Assembly (NCBI GenBank): GCA_002686115.1
Contig: NZAF01000079.1
Coordinates: 1 to 14,542 of the forward strand
From: Halobacteriovorax sp.
Lineage (GTDB): Bacteria; Bdellovibrionota; Bacteriovoracia; Bacteriovoracales; Bacteriovoracaceae
Reading direction: 5' to 3'
DNA: 14,542 nt
In this document: positions 6,191 to 13,135 of the stretch, in pieces
Numbering within the stretch: position 1 is the first letter of the stretch
Layout: each line of letters starts with the position of its first letter
The notes under the pieces: generated by a model
Seen by the model: the letters and a program-made list of their open reading frames with translations, nothing else
What the model was told of the DNA's origin: nothing
Database searches by the model: none
Made by a program: the position numbers and the translations under genes

Positions 6191-7051
6191 ATGTTAGATA
6201 CAACGATTAAGGTTAAGACAGATTCTTTTGATGGTCCATTGTCATTGCTTTTGATGCTTGTTGAAAAAGAGCAAATGTCTATTGGAGATCTTGACCTAAC
6301 AAAAATTACAAAACAATATCTAGATTACCTTAATAATATGAGGGATTTGAACTTTGATATTGCTGGAGACTATCTCTATCTTGCAGCAACTCTTGTTCTT
6401 TTAAAATCGAAGAACTGTGTAAGTGAAGAAGATGCTCAAAAGCTTCAGTCGGAGCTTGGTGATGATACATTAAAAATCACAAGCCATGCAGAGCTAGTTA
6501 GAAGATTAGAGCAATTGAAGCATTATCAAAAAATGGGGCAAAAGCTTTTAACACTACCTCTTCACGGAAAAGATATTTTCACAAAGCCTAAGGTTAACCG
6601 TAAGGAAATTGTAAACTCAATCCTTACACCGATGGATATTGAAAAGCTCACGAATACAATGATTGACTTTATCTTTAGGCAAAATCGTAAATACACGGTT
6701 GTGAAAAGAGATAGGTTATCAATTAAAGAAAAACTCCAATTTCTTAAAGAGTATCTTGAGATGGGGCAGAAGACTAACTTTGAAGATCTTCTTGAAAAAG
6801 ATACGACGACTAAAAGTAATGAACAAACAGATAGCCATTCTATTGATAATGTCGTTATTACATTTATTTCTCTTCTAGAGTTAGCAAGACTTAAAAGAAT
6901 TGAAATTTTCCAAAATGAAGATAATGGCAATATTTATGTTGATGTCGTTAAGTCATTATCTGACTTTGATGTGACACAAGCCGATGGTTTTGAAGATGAG
7001 AACGAACAAAATAAAGAACAAGATAACACTGTAGAAAATCAGATACATTAA
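6191..7051 (+). CDS. scpA: Segregation and condensation protein A (kleisin of SMC-ScpAB)
   Basis: ScpA bridges the two SMC heads and recruits ScpB, and the complex organises newly replicated origins for chromosome segregation. The N-terminal kleisin signature is clear: F-D-G-P-L-S-L-L-L-x-L-V (residues 13-24), followed by a helix with Y-L-Y-L-A-A-T-L-V-L-L-K-S-K (61-74), the SMC-neck contact. The C-terminal winged helix is at about 220-252 (V-I-T-F-I-S-L-L-E-L-A-R-L), the part that contacts the SMC cap. A short acidic/Asn/Gln-rich tail follows. At 286 residues it is slightly longer than usual. AAGGAA lies 4 bp before the ATG and overlaps the stop of the M50-like gene. scpB starts 8 bp after its stop. 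The identification is secure. Confidence 0.95.
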   Translation: MLDTTIKVKTDSFDGPLSLLLMLVEKEQMSIGDLDLTKITKQYLDYLNNMRDLNFDIAGDYLYLAATLVLLKSKNCVSEEDAQKLQSELGDDTLKITSHAELVRRLEQLKHYQKMGQKLLTLPLHGKDIFTKPKVNRKEIVNSILTPMDIEKLTNTMIDFIFRQNRKYTVVKRDRLSIKEKLQFLKEYLEMGQKTNFEDLLEKDTTTKSNEQTDSHSIDNVVITFISLLELARLKRIEIFQNEDNGNIYVDVVKSLSDFDVTQADGFEDENEQNKEQDNTVENQIH

Positions 7052-7059
7052 AGTGGTGA

Positions 7060-8712
7060 ATGATGGAAATGAATGAACAAAATGTAAATGAAGAAGTGAC
7101 AACAACGACAACTCAAGAAGTAGTTTCCTCTACTGATGCAAATGAACTTCCAGAGGGAGTGCTTTGTACAAATGACGAAATTGAAAATGACGTTGTGATA
7201 GAAAATATTCTTTATCCTAGTGATGAAGATCTTCTTTATCCAGAAGAAGTTTTACGACTAGAATCTGATTATCTTGAAGATAAAGATCAAGAAGATAAAT
7301 TATGGAAGGCGCGTACTGGTCTTGATGAAGATACTATTTGTGGCGCTATCGAAACAATTATCTTTATGAATGATAAGCCTGTTTCAATCAATAAAATTAA
7401 AGGTCTTATTGATCCGGATATGCCACTAAGAGTTGTTCATTCTGCACTGGAAAGACTTCAGGATGAGTATGAACAAAAGCATCATGGAATTAGGCTGCAA
7501 GAAGTAGCGATGGGTTATCAGTTTAGAACCAAAGCTACTTATTCAAAATTTGTTCAAGACCTATTTAAAGTAACTGAGCTTGTTCTGTCTCCAACGGCCC
7601 TAGAGGTGTTAGCAATTATAGCTTATAAGCAGCCAATATCTAAAGTTGAGGTTGAAAAAATAAGAGGAGTTGATAGTTCTCATATTGTAAGAGGCTTAAT
7701 GGACAAGAGACTTGTGAAGGTTGTTGGTCGTTCTGAAGAAGTTGGGAAACCTGTTCTTTATGGTACGACTCAAGAGTTTTTAGAAGTTTTCAATCTTGCT
7801 AATGTTGATCAACTTCCACCAGAGCATGAGCTTGAAGAGATAGCTAAGCAAGGTGTTGGGAAAATTTCTGATATTAAAAACCTAATTAATGCTGATATTC
7901 AGTCTCGCTTTGGAAATGATGAAATTGAAGAACTTGATAAGTTAAGTGTTTCAATTAAATCAGTTAAAGCAGATACTCCTTTCACAAAGTCTTTAAAAGT
8001 TGAAGAAAAGAAAAGAGGAAAAGAAGGAGAAGTTGTAAAGACAGCATTTGAACTTCTTGAAGAATATCTTGATAAGAATCTCGTTTCTCGTGAAAATAAA
8101 GAGTCAGTACTATCTGAAGTTTTCACTGCGATTAATGATGTAAATGTTATTCATGATCTAACTGATGGTCCATTTAATGTTCCTGAGGAAGAGGCCGAAG
8201 AAGAGTTTGAAATGATCGACCTTGATACTGGGCTGCCGATTACTGATGAAGTTACTTCTGAAGAAGGCGTCGTTGATGTTGAGCTTGAAGGAAATGAAGA
8301 GCTTGAGATTGAGTTAAGCCTTGATGCAGATGATGCTGATGCTGAAGAAGTAGATGATTTACCACTTGAATCAGATCAACTAGAAATGTCTGATAGTGAA
8401 GAAATCCAAAGCAAAGAAGAAGTAGATGATCTTCATGCAGAGCTTGTAGAAGATAATAAAGAAGAAGTTGAAGAAATTAAGCTTCTAGACCCAGAAGTTG
8501 ATGAAGCAAAGGAACTTGCCAAGGCACTTGACCAAGCTTTTTCTAAATTAATGGGTGGAGACTCCATCCTTGATGAGATGGCCGACGATGTTGAAGTAAG
8601 TGACGATGTTGATGAAAAAACAGCTCAGATGGTAGAAGATGCAAAAGACCTAGATTTAGATTTAAGTTTCTTAAACCATGAGGGTGATGAAGGAGATGAT
8701 CCTACGGTATAA
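7060..8712 (+). CDS. scpB: Segregation and condensation protein B with long acidic C-terminal extension
   Basis: ScpB dimers bind the middle of ScpA and help control the SMC ATPase. The two winged-helix domains lie at about residues 90-255, with the family motif L-S-P-T-A-L-E-V-L-A-I-I-A-Y-K-Q-P-I (176-193), then I-R-G-V-D-S-S (201-207) and G-R-S-E-E-V-G-K-P-V-L-Y-G-T-T (223-237). Most bacterial ScpB proteins are around 170-250 residues; this one is 550. It adds an acidic N-terminal arm (about 1-88) and a tail of nearly 300 residues. That tail is strongly Glu/Asp-rich from about 380 onward and probably disordered, with a short helical segment near 495-515 (E-L-A-K-A-L-D-Q-A-F-S-K-L-M). Several Met codons occur at the start (7060, 7063, 7069). 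All are in frame, and 7060 is simply the longest reading. The stop codon lies in the loop of a stem-loop. Confidence 0.93.
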   Translation: MMEMNEQNVNEEVTTTTTQEVVSSTDANELPEGVLCTNDEIENDVVIENILYPSDEDLLYPEEVLRLESDYLEDKDQEDKLWKARTGLDEDTICGAIETIIFMNDKPVSINKIKGLIDPDMPLRVVHSALERLQDEYEQKHHGIRLQEVAMGYQFRTKATYSKFVQDLFKVTELVLSPTALEVLAIIAYKQPISKVEVEKIRGVDSSHIVRGLMDKRLVKVVGRSEEVGKPVLYGTTQEFLEVFNLANVDQLPPEHELEEIAKQGVGKISDIKNLINADIQSRFGNDEIEELDKLSVSIKSVKADTPFTKSLKVEEKKRGKEGEVVKTAFELLEEYLDKNLVSRENKESVLSEVFTAINDVNVIHDLTDGPFNVPEEEAEEEFEMIDLDTGLPITDEVTSEEGVVDVELEGNEELEIELSLDADDADAEEVDDLPLESDQLEMSDSEEIQSKEEVDDLHAELVEDNKEEVEEIKLLDPEVDEAKELAKALDQAFSKLMGGDSILDEMADDVEVSDDVDEKTAQMVEDAKDLDLDLSFLNHEGDEGDDPTV

Positions 8713-8725
8713 CAACTGTAGGGTC
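8698..8725 (+). terminator. Stem-loop spanning the scpB stop codon, possible weak terminator
   Basis: GATCCTACGGT (8698-8708) can pair with ACTGTAGGGTC (8715-8725), an 11-bp stem with two G-U pairs and a 6-nt loop that holds part of the scpB stop. No run of T follows (TAAGTACC), so it is not a standard intrinsic terminator. It may act as a 3'-end stabiliser or a weak or Rho-assisted stop. Confidence 0.35.
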
Positions 8726-8795
8726 TAAGTACCTGATAACTCATTAAGATAAATAAAATTATCACTATTTAAGTGGATGTATTTTACACATTCCC

Positions 8796-8825
8796 TTGCC
8801 ACTATGTGCTATATGCGCGTATAAA
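8796..8825 (+). promoter_or_regulatory. Candidate rluB promoter
   Basis: TTGCCA (8796-8801) and TATAAA (8820-8825) are separated by 18 bp, about 57 bp upstream of the rluB ATG. With the stem-loop after scpB and a 169-bp gap, this suggests that rluB is transcribed separately from the scp genes, at least in part. Confidence 0.5.
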
Positions 8826-8853
8826 CACCTACTCAAAAATTAAATTTTTCGAA

Positions 8854-8868
8854 CTGCCGTGAGGGCAG
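8854..8868 (+). promoter_or_regulatory. Leader hairpin next to the rluB ribosome-binding site
   Basis: CTGCC (8854-8858) and GGCAG (8864-8868) form a 5-bp GC-rich stem with loop GTGAG, only 3 nt before GGAGG (8872-8876). In such an AT-rich leader it stands out, and it could modulate ribosome access. The function is inferred. Confidence 0.35.
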
Positions 8869-8881
8869 GTTGGAGGTCAAA

Positions 8882-9913
8882 ATGAAAGAATCAAAACAAA
8901 TTAGATTACAAAAGTTTATCGCTGACTGTGGTATTACTTCAAGAAGAAAGGCTGAGGACTTAATTGTTACAGGTCGAGTTACTGTTAACGGAGATATTGT
9001 TAAAGAATTAGGAACAAAGGTTGATCCTTCTACTGACGCTGTTCTTGTTGACGGTAAGATTGCAGACTTAGGTGCCGTAGAAAAGATATATATGGTGATG
9101 AATAAGCCTCGTGGTGTTATGACAACCGTTAATGATCCAGAAGGAAGAAAAACGGTTATTGATTTATGTAAAGAAATATCTGAAAGAATATATCCTGTTG
9201 GTAGATTAGATTATCTGTCAGAAGGACTTCTTCTTATGACTAATGATGGTGAGCTTGCTAACGAAATAATTCATCCAAGTTCTAATATTATTAAGGTTTA
9301 CGAGGTCAAAGTTTTTGGCTCTGTGACGGAGAGTATTTTAAAGACTCTAAGAAATGGAGTACATATCGACGGTGTAAAGGTTGCGCCAAAGTCTGTTAGA
9401 GTTATTGGACAGCTTCCGACTAAGACATGGCTTGAGTTTAGAATTGCTGAAGGAAAAAATAGAGAGATTAGAAGAATGTGTGAAGCGGCAGAGCTTACCG
9501 TTGATAAACTTCGTCGTGTTGCCATTGGTGGTCTTGCTGTTGAAGGAATTTCTCCAGGTAACTATAGACTCTTATCTAAGAAGCAGTTAAAGAATGCTAT
9601 CGGCTTAGGTGTTAAGCACGATGAGCCAAAAGAGTACTTCTCAACTAAGAAGTCGATATCTTTAAAGAAAAAAGGAGCTCAGCCAGGTACTGCTGCTGAT
9701 GATTCTACATTTCAGAAGTTTAGAAAAGATAGTTACTTTGAATCTCTTAAGAATATTGCTGAAACTAAGAAAATTAAAGCTAAGAAAGAGAGAGAAGAGT
9801 CTTATAAAGAGAGAGAAGCTGCTCACCAAAAACGTGTTAATAAGAAAAAGAAAAGAGCACATAAGAAGTTCTTGGAGCAAAAACATAATCATGTTGAATT
9901 TGTTAAAAATTAG
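8882..9913 (+). CDS. rluB: 23S rRNA pseudouridine synthase, RluB family, with basic C-terminal tail
   Basis: This family isomerises a uridine of 23S rRNA (U2605 in E. coli for RluB) to pseudouridine during ribosome assembly. An N-terminal S4 RNA-binding domain (about 6-55, R-L-Q-K-F-I-A ... G-R-V-T-V-N-G) is followed by the RsuA-type catalytic domain. The catalytic Asp is D110 in G-R-L-D-Y-L-S-E-G-L-L-L-M-T-N-D-G, and the conserved E-G-K-N-R-E-I-R-R-M (190-199) follows. From about 250 to 343 there is a Lys/Arg/Glu-rich, probably helical tail (run K-K-K-K-R-A-H-K-K), which may add RNA affinity. The ATG at 8882 is chosen because GGAGG lies 5 bp upstream; an in-frame TTG at 8870 sits on that site and is discarded. 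RluB and RluE/RluF are close relatives, so the exact target is not certain. Confidence 0.9.
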   Translation: MKESKQIRLQKFIADCGITSRRKAEDLIVTGRVTVNGDIVKELGTKVDPSTDAVLVDGKIADLGAVEKIYMVMNKPRGVMTTVNDPEGRKTVIDLCKEISERIYPVGRLDYLSEGLLLMTNDGELANEIIHPSSNIIKVYEVKVFGSVTESILKTLRNGVHIDGVKVAPKSVRVIGQLPTKTWLEFRIAEGKNREIRRMCEAAELTVDKLRRVAIGGLAVEGISPGNYRLLSKKQLKNAIGLGVKHDEPKEYFSTKKSISLKKKGAQPGTAADDSTFQKFRKDSYFESLKNIAETKKIKAKKEREESYKEREAAHQKRVNKKKKRAHKKFLEQKHNHVEFVKN

Positions 9914-9958
9914 ACTTTAGTTAAACTAATTTATTCAGAAATTAAAAGTTATATTAAG

Positions 9959-9986
9959 AAAGGGTCATTATTTTGACCCTTTTTTT
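9959..9986 (+). terminator. Strong intrinsic terminator after rluB
   Basis: AAAGGGTCA (9959-9967) pairs perfectly with TGACCCTTT (9974-9982) around a 6-nt loop, and seven T residues (9980-9986) close it. It lies 46 bp after the rluB stop and isolates the block from the downstream channel gene. Confidence 0.93.
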
Positions 9987-10000
9987 ATTTCATTTTTCTC

Positions 10001-10009
10001 TGTTAAAAT
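10001..10009 (+). promoter_or_regulatory. Extended -10 promoter candidate for the MscS-type gene
   Basis: TGTTAAAAT matches an extended -10 element (TGn followed by TAAAAT). The correctly spaced -35 region falls in the T-tract of the preceding terminator and is poor, which an extended -10 could compensate for. Transcription would start near 10016, giving a leader of roughly a dozen nt. Confidence 0.3.
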
Positions 10010-10028
10010 ATGGCAAAGGAAAATAATA

Positions 10029-10907
10029 ATGGATAATCAGTTAATAGAAAATCTAACACTTAATGCTTTCAATGTTCTTTTAAAAGACATTTGGAAGGTT
10101 TTTACCACGCCTATACTTGAATTGTCAGGAAATAAGATATCTGTTTTATCTTTATTTGCAGCTGCTATTTTCTTTTATTTTTCGACTGTACTTTCAAAGT
10201 ACGCCAGAAGATTAGCTGAGAAACTTCTGGAGAATAGAGTCATAGATAAGGGAGTAAAGGGCTCAATAATAAAGATTGCAGGCCACGTCGCTCAATTTGT
10301 CGGAATTTTAATCGCACTCGATATGATAGGTGTGAATTTAAGCTCACTAGTTGCAATTGGAGGGGTTTTAGCTGTTGGGATCGGGTTTGGTCTTCAAAAT
10401 ATCGCTCAAAATTTTATTTCAGGTCTTATTATCTTATTTGAAAGACCGATCAAAGATGGAGATCTTGTAGAGGTCGATGGTGTCTATGGAAGAATTAGTG
10501 AGATTGGAGCACGTAGTACAACTGTTATTACAAGAGACGAAGTATCCATCATTGTTCCTAATTCTAAATTCATATCAGAGCGAGTTGTTAACGATAGCTT
10601 CTCAGGAGAGAGAAGACGATTTAGTGTAAGTGTTGGTGTTGCTTACGGAAGTGATACGAGCTTAGTATCTAAAGTATTACTCGACGTAGCAAGTAAGCAT
10701 AGTAAAGTCTTATCAACTCCTGAGCCTGAGGTTTTTTTCAAGGACTTTGGAGACTCATCTTTAAACTTTGATCTCAATGTTTGGCTTGATGATCTTTGGG
10801 GAAGTGTGAGGGTACTTTCTGATATCAGATTTCAAATTGATCAAGAGTTTAGAAACCATGATATTGAAATTCCATTCCCACAAAGAGTCGTAACGATGAA
10901 GAAATAA
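10029..10907 (+). CDS. MscS-family mechanosensitive ion channel
   Basis: Small-conductance mechanosensitive channels open under membrane tension and release solutes during osmotic downshock. The 292-residue protein has about three membrane helices (near 38-58, 80-100 and 104-135). The pore helix signature is clear: Gly/Ala-rich G-G-V-L-A-V-G-I-G-F-G-L-Q-N-I-A-Q-N-F-I-S-G (111-132), then L-F-E-R-P-I-K-D-G-D (136-145), the entry to the beta domain. N-S-K-F (178-181) and the C-terminal alpha/beta part are also typical. Length is close to E. coli MscS (286). AAAGGA precedes the ATG by 8 bp. Its stop at 10905-10907 directly abuts the stop of the convergent egtD. The family is sure; whether it is the main osmotic valve cannot be told. 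Confidence 0.93.
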   Translation: MDNQLIENLTLNAFNVLLKDIWKVFTTPILELSGNKISVLSLFAAAIFFYFSTVLSKYARRLAEKLLENRVIDKGVKGSIIKIAGHVAQFVGILIALDMIGVNLSSLVAIGGVLAVGIGFGLQNIAQNFISGLIILFERPIKDGDLVEVDGVYGRISEIGARSTTVITRDEVSIIVPNSKFISERVVNDSFSGERRRFSVSVGVAYGSDTSLVSKVLLDVASKHSKVLSTPEPEVFFKDFGDSSLNFDLNVWLDDLWGSVRVLSDIRFQIDQEFRNHDIEIPFPQRVVTMKK

Positions 10908-11891
10908 TTACTTTAAGACTTTCCAAAGAGAGTCAGTAAAGTATTTATTCTCATCATAATAATTCTTTATAACTTCAAAACCAGTTTTTTCACTAAGGAA
11001 ATCGATATCGTTTTCTATGTATTTGAAAGAATATTCTAGATGAATGGCCTCATAAGGCTTGAAGTGAAAAGATCTTTCTAGTTCATCAATCTTTATGTCC
11101 TGATCTTCAAGTGAGACAAGGTAACTTTCCATTGCACCTAGAGAAGGATTATATGTTCCAAAGTGCTGAAACTTGTCTAAATCAAAATTTCCACCAAGTT
11201 CACGATTAATTCTTGTAAGAAGATTTAGATTAAAGTCTCTTGTTAGTCCATCAGAATCATTATAGGCACTTAATAGTTTGTTGATGTCTTTTTTTAGGTC
11301 AAAACCAATGAGTACATGATCTTCTTTTCCTAATGTTAGCCATAATCTTCTAAGAAATCCCTGTACTTGAACAATATTAAAATTACCAACATTTGAACCG
11401 AGAAATAAGATAAGCTTTTTATTCTTAGAATGCTCTCTTACATATTTTAAGCCTTGAAAGTATTCTGAGACTATCGCTTCTATTGATAATTGATCATCCT
11501 CTTTGATATTTTCTTTAAGAAGATTCATTGCCTCTCTAGAAATATCAATAGGATAAAAGTTAACTTTTGTTCCTGCATCTTTAAATCCATCGATGACAAG
11601 TTTACTTTTGTGACCGTCTCCCACACCAAGTTCGATAATGTCGATTTCCTCATCTGTTAATACTTTTGGAAGTTTTGAACAAATATCTTTTAAGATATTA
11701 AATTCCGATCTGGTTGGATAATAATCATTATGTGATGTTATTTTTTGAAATATTTTACTTCCAATATCATCATAGAAATACTTTGCTGGAAGCATCTTGG
11801 GCTTTGAGCATAGACCTGTCAAAACATCGATAGAGAATTGTTCAAGAGCATCATTATTTTTTAATTCTTCACCTATAACAGTTATTTTCAT
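10908..11891 (-). CDS. egtD: L-histidine N-alpha-methyltransferase EgtD (ergothioneine synthesis)
   Basis: EgtD trimethylates histidine with three SAM to give hercynine, the substrate of EgtB. The 327-residue protein shows the family features in order: Y-Y-P-T-R-S-E (57-63), SAM motif E-L-G-V-G-D-G (87-93), P-I-D-I-S (114-118), L-F-L-G-S-N-V-G-N-F (162-171), G-F-D-L-K-K-D (196-202), A-Y-N-D (209-212), F-N-L-N-L-L-x-R-I-N-R-E-L-G (220-233) and E-Y-S-F-K-Y (286-291). N170, Y210, E286 and S288 line up, with a constant offset of 4, with the histidine-binding Asn166, Tyr206, Glu282 and Ser284 known from the mycobacterial enzyme. This supports true EgtD activity over a relative with another substrate. 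It begins 3 bp after egtB, with an AAAGGATT ribosome-binding site inside the end of egtB. Confidence 0.93.
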   Translation of the reverse strand: MKITVIGEELKNNDALEQFSIDVLTGLCSKPKMLPAKYFYDDIGSKIFQKITSHNDYYPTRSEFNILKDICSKLPKVLTDEEIDIIELGVGDGHKSKLVIDGFKDAGTKVNFYPIDISREAMNLLKENIKEDDQLSIEAIVSEYFQGLKYVREHSKNKKLILFLGSNVGNFNIVQVQGFLRRLWLTLGKEDHVLIGFDLKKDINKLLSAYNDSDGLTRDFNLNLLTRINRELGGNFDLDKFQHFGTYNPSLGAMESYLVSLEDQDIKIDELERSFHFKPYEAIHLEYSFKYIENDIDFLSEKTGFEVIKNYYDENKYFTDSLWKVLK

Positions 11892-11894
11892 TTT

Positions 11895-13061
11895 TTAATC
11901 CTTTGCTAAACGAATTCCAGAGAACATCCATCTTTGATGAGGCTCAAAGAAGTTTCTATAAGTATCTCTCAGATGATTCTTTGGTGTTGCAAAGCAACCA
12001 CCTCTAAGAACATATTGATCACACATAAATTTACCATTGTATTCACCTAGACTTCCCGAAAACTCTTTAAATCCAGGGTAGGGAGAGTAATGTGATGAAC
12101 TCCAGTTCCATAAGTCATTCTTAACTTGGTTACTCTTAAAAAATATTTCAAGCTCAAATTCAGTTGGTAATCGAAGCCCTCGAAATTTTGCATAAGCGTT
12201 TGCTTCATAATAACTGATATGTTTTACGGGAGCGTCAAGATCAATTGGTTTTAACCCACTTAAATTATATTCATACCAAGTGTTATCGATCATTCTCCAA
12301 TATAGTGGACAGTGAATATTGTTTTCATTTATCCAGCTAAATCCTTTGCTCAGCCAAAAAACACTATTTTTGTAACCATCATGATTAATAAAATCAAGGA
12401 ACTCACCATTTGTAATTAATTGATTCTGAATCTTTGAAGATTGAACATAGACTTTATGACGAGGTCTTTCATTATCATAAGAAAAACCTTCGTCTAAGTG
12501 TCCAATGTCATATAGACCCTCATCTATTGTAGAAAAAGATGCATCTATTTGTTTGTAGCTTTCTATTAGATATTCGTTGTATGCAGGGAAGTCTATATTT
12601 GAAGCTAGTATTGATTTAATATCCATGAGTAGTAACTCTTGATGTTGTTTCTCATGATGTATTCCTATTTCAAGAAGGTCTAAAACTTCGCTTGATATAG
12701 GTTGAGTATTGATAAAATTTATTAGAGCTTCATCAACATGTTTTCTGTATGCAAATACATTATTGACCGTCGGTCTAGAAAGTATTCCCCTCTCACTTTG
12801 ATGCCAGTGATTTCCTAAGGTTTTATAATAAGAGTTGAATAGAATAGTGAAATTTTCATCAAATATTTGATATTTTGGACAATGCTTTTTTAGAATCATC
12901 TCTTCAAAAAACCAAGTTGTATGAGCAAGGTGCCACTTTGGAGGACTTACTTCAGCTCGAGGCTGAACAACATAGTCTTCTATTTCTAGAGGTTCACAAA
13001 TAATCTTTGACTGTACTCTAGTTTCTTTAAAGTTGAGAATAATGTTTTCAATATTTTTCAT
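11895..13061 (-). CDS. egtB: Hercynine sulfoxide synthase EgtB (non-haem iron, ergothioneine synthesis)
   Basis: EgtB uses iron and O2 to join hercynine to a thiol (gamma-glutamylcysteine or cysteine) as a sulfoxide. An N-terminal DinB-like helical bundle (about 1-150) is followed by an FGE-sulfatase-type domain (about 180-388, with G-L-R-L-P-T-E at 295-301 and L-R-G-G-C at 352-356). The three iron ligands are visible: H47 in H-L-A-H-T-T-W-F-F-E, and H136 and H140 in H-H-E-K-Q-H-Q-E. The usual W-E-W before S-S appears as W-N-W (318-320). The ending R-N-F-F-E-P-H-Q-R-W-M-F-S-G-I-R-L is like EgtB forms outside the actinobacteria, some of which accept free cysteine; no egtA or egtC is in view. 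There is no ribosome-binding site; the mRNA looks leaderless. It is first of the egtB-egtD operon. Confidence 0.94.
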   Translation of the reverse strand: MKNIENIILNFKETRVQSKIICEPLEIEDYVVQPRAEVSPPKWHLAHTTWFFEEMILKKHCPKYQIFDENFTILFNSYYKTLGNHWHQSERGILSRPTVNNVFAYRKHVDEALINFINTQPISSEVLDLLEIGIHHEKQHQELLLMDIKSILASNIDFPAYNEYLIESYKQIDASFSTIDEGLYDIGHLDEGFSYDNERPRHKVYVQSSKIQNQLITNGEFLDFINHDGYKNSVFWLSKGFSWINENNIHCPLYWRMIDNTWYEYNLSGLKPIDLDAPVKHISYYEANAYAKFRGLRLPTEFELEIFFKSNQVKNDLWNWSSSHYSPYPGFKEFSGSLGEYNGKFMCDQYVLRGGCFATPKNHLRDTYRNFFEPHQRWMFSGIRLAKD

Positions 13062-13067
13062 TTGGGG

Positions 13068-13096
13068 AGTATAACTTGAAAATAAAATGATTTAAA
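13068..13096 (-). promoter_or_regulatory. Promoter of egtB-egtD, predicted leaderless
   Basis: On the minus strand TTTAAA (13091-13096), 17 bp and TATACT (13068-13073) form a good sigma70-like promoter. Only 6 bp (CCCCAA) separate the -10 from the egtB ATG, so the predicted transcript starts at or next to the A of the ATG. No Shine-Dalgarno sequence exists there, which fits leaderless translation. Confidence 0.55.
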
Positions 13097-13135
13097 CGCT
13101 AGGTGAGTCACTTTGTCGCAGTGGATCGTGGCTGC

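Noticed and set aside
6562..6930. Minus-strand frame of 122 codons inside scpA
   Set aside because: It is a shadow of a secure ScpA sequence, Ser/Leu-rich as expected from reverse reading of Lys/Glu codons.
8170..8712. Possible tandem DNA repeat in the scpB tail
   Set aside because: GAT/GAA-rich stretches recur but without a fixed repeat unit; this is acidic low-complexity coding sequence.
8870..8872. TTG as an upstream start of rluB
   Set aside because: It overlaps the GGAGG that correctly serves the ATG at 8882, and homologues begin with the S4 domain just after that ATG.
9298..9920. Several overlapping frames on both strands within rluB
   Set aside because: The RluB frame has all catalytic motifs; the others are low-complexity products of its Lys-rich tail.
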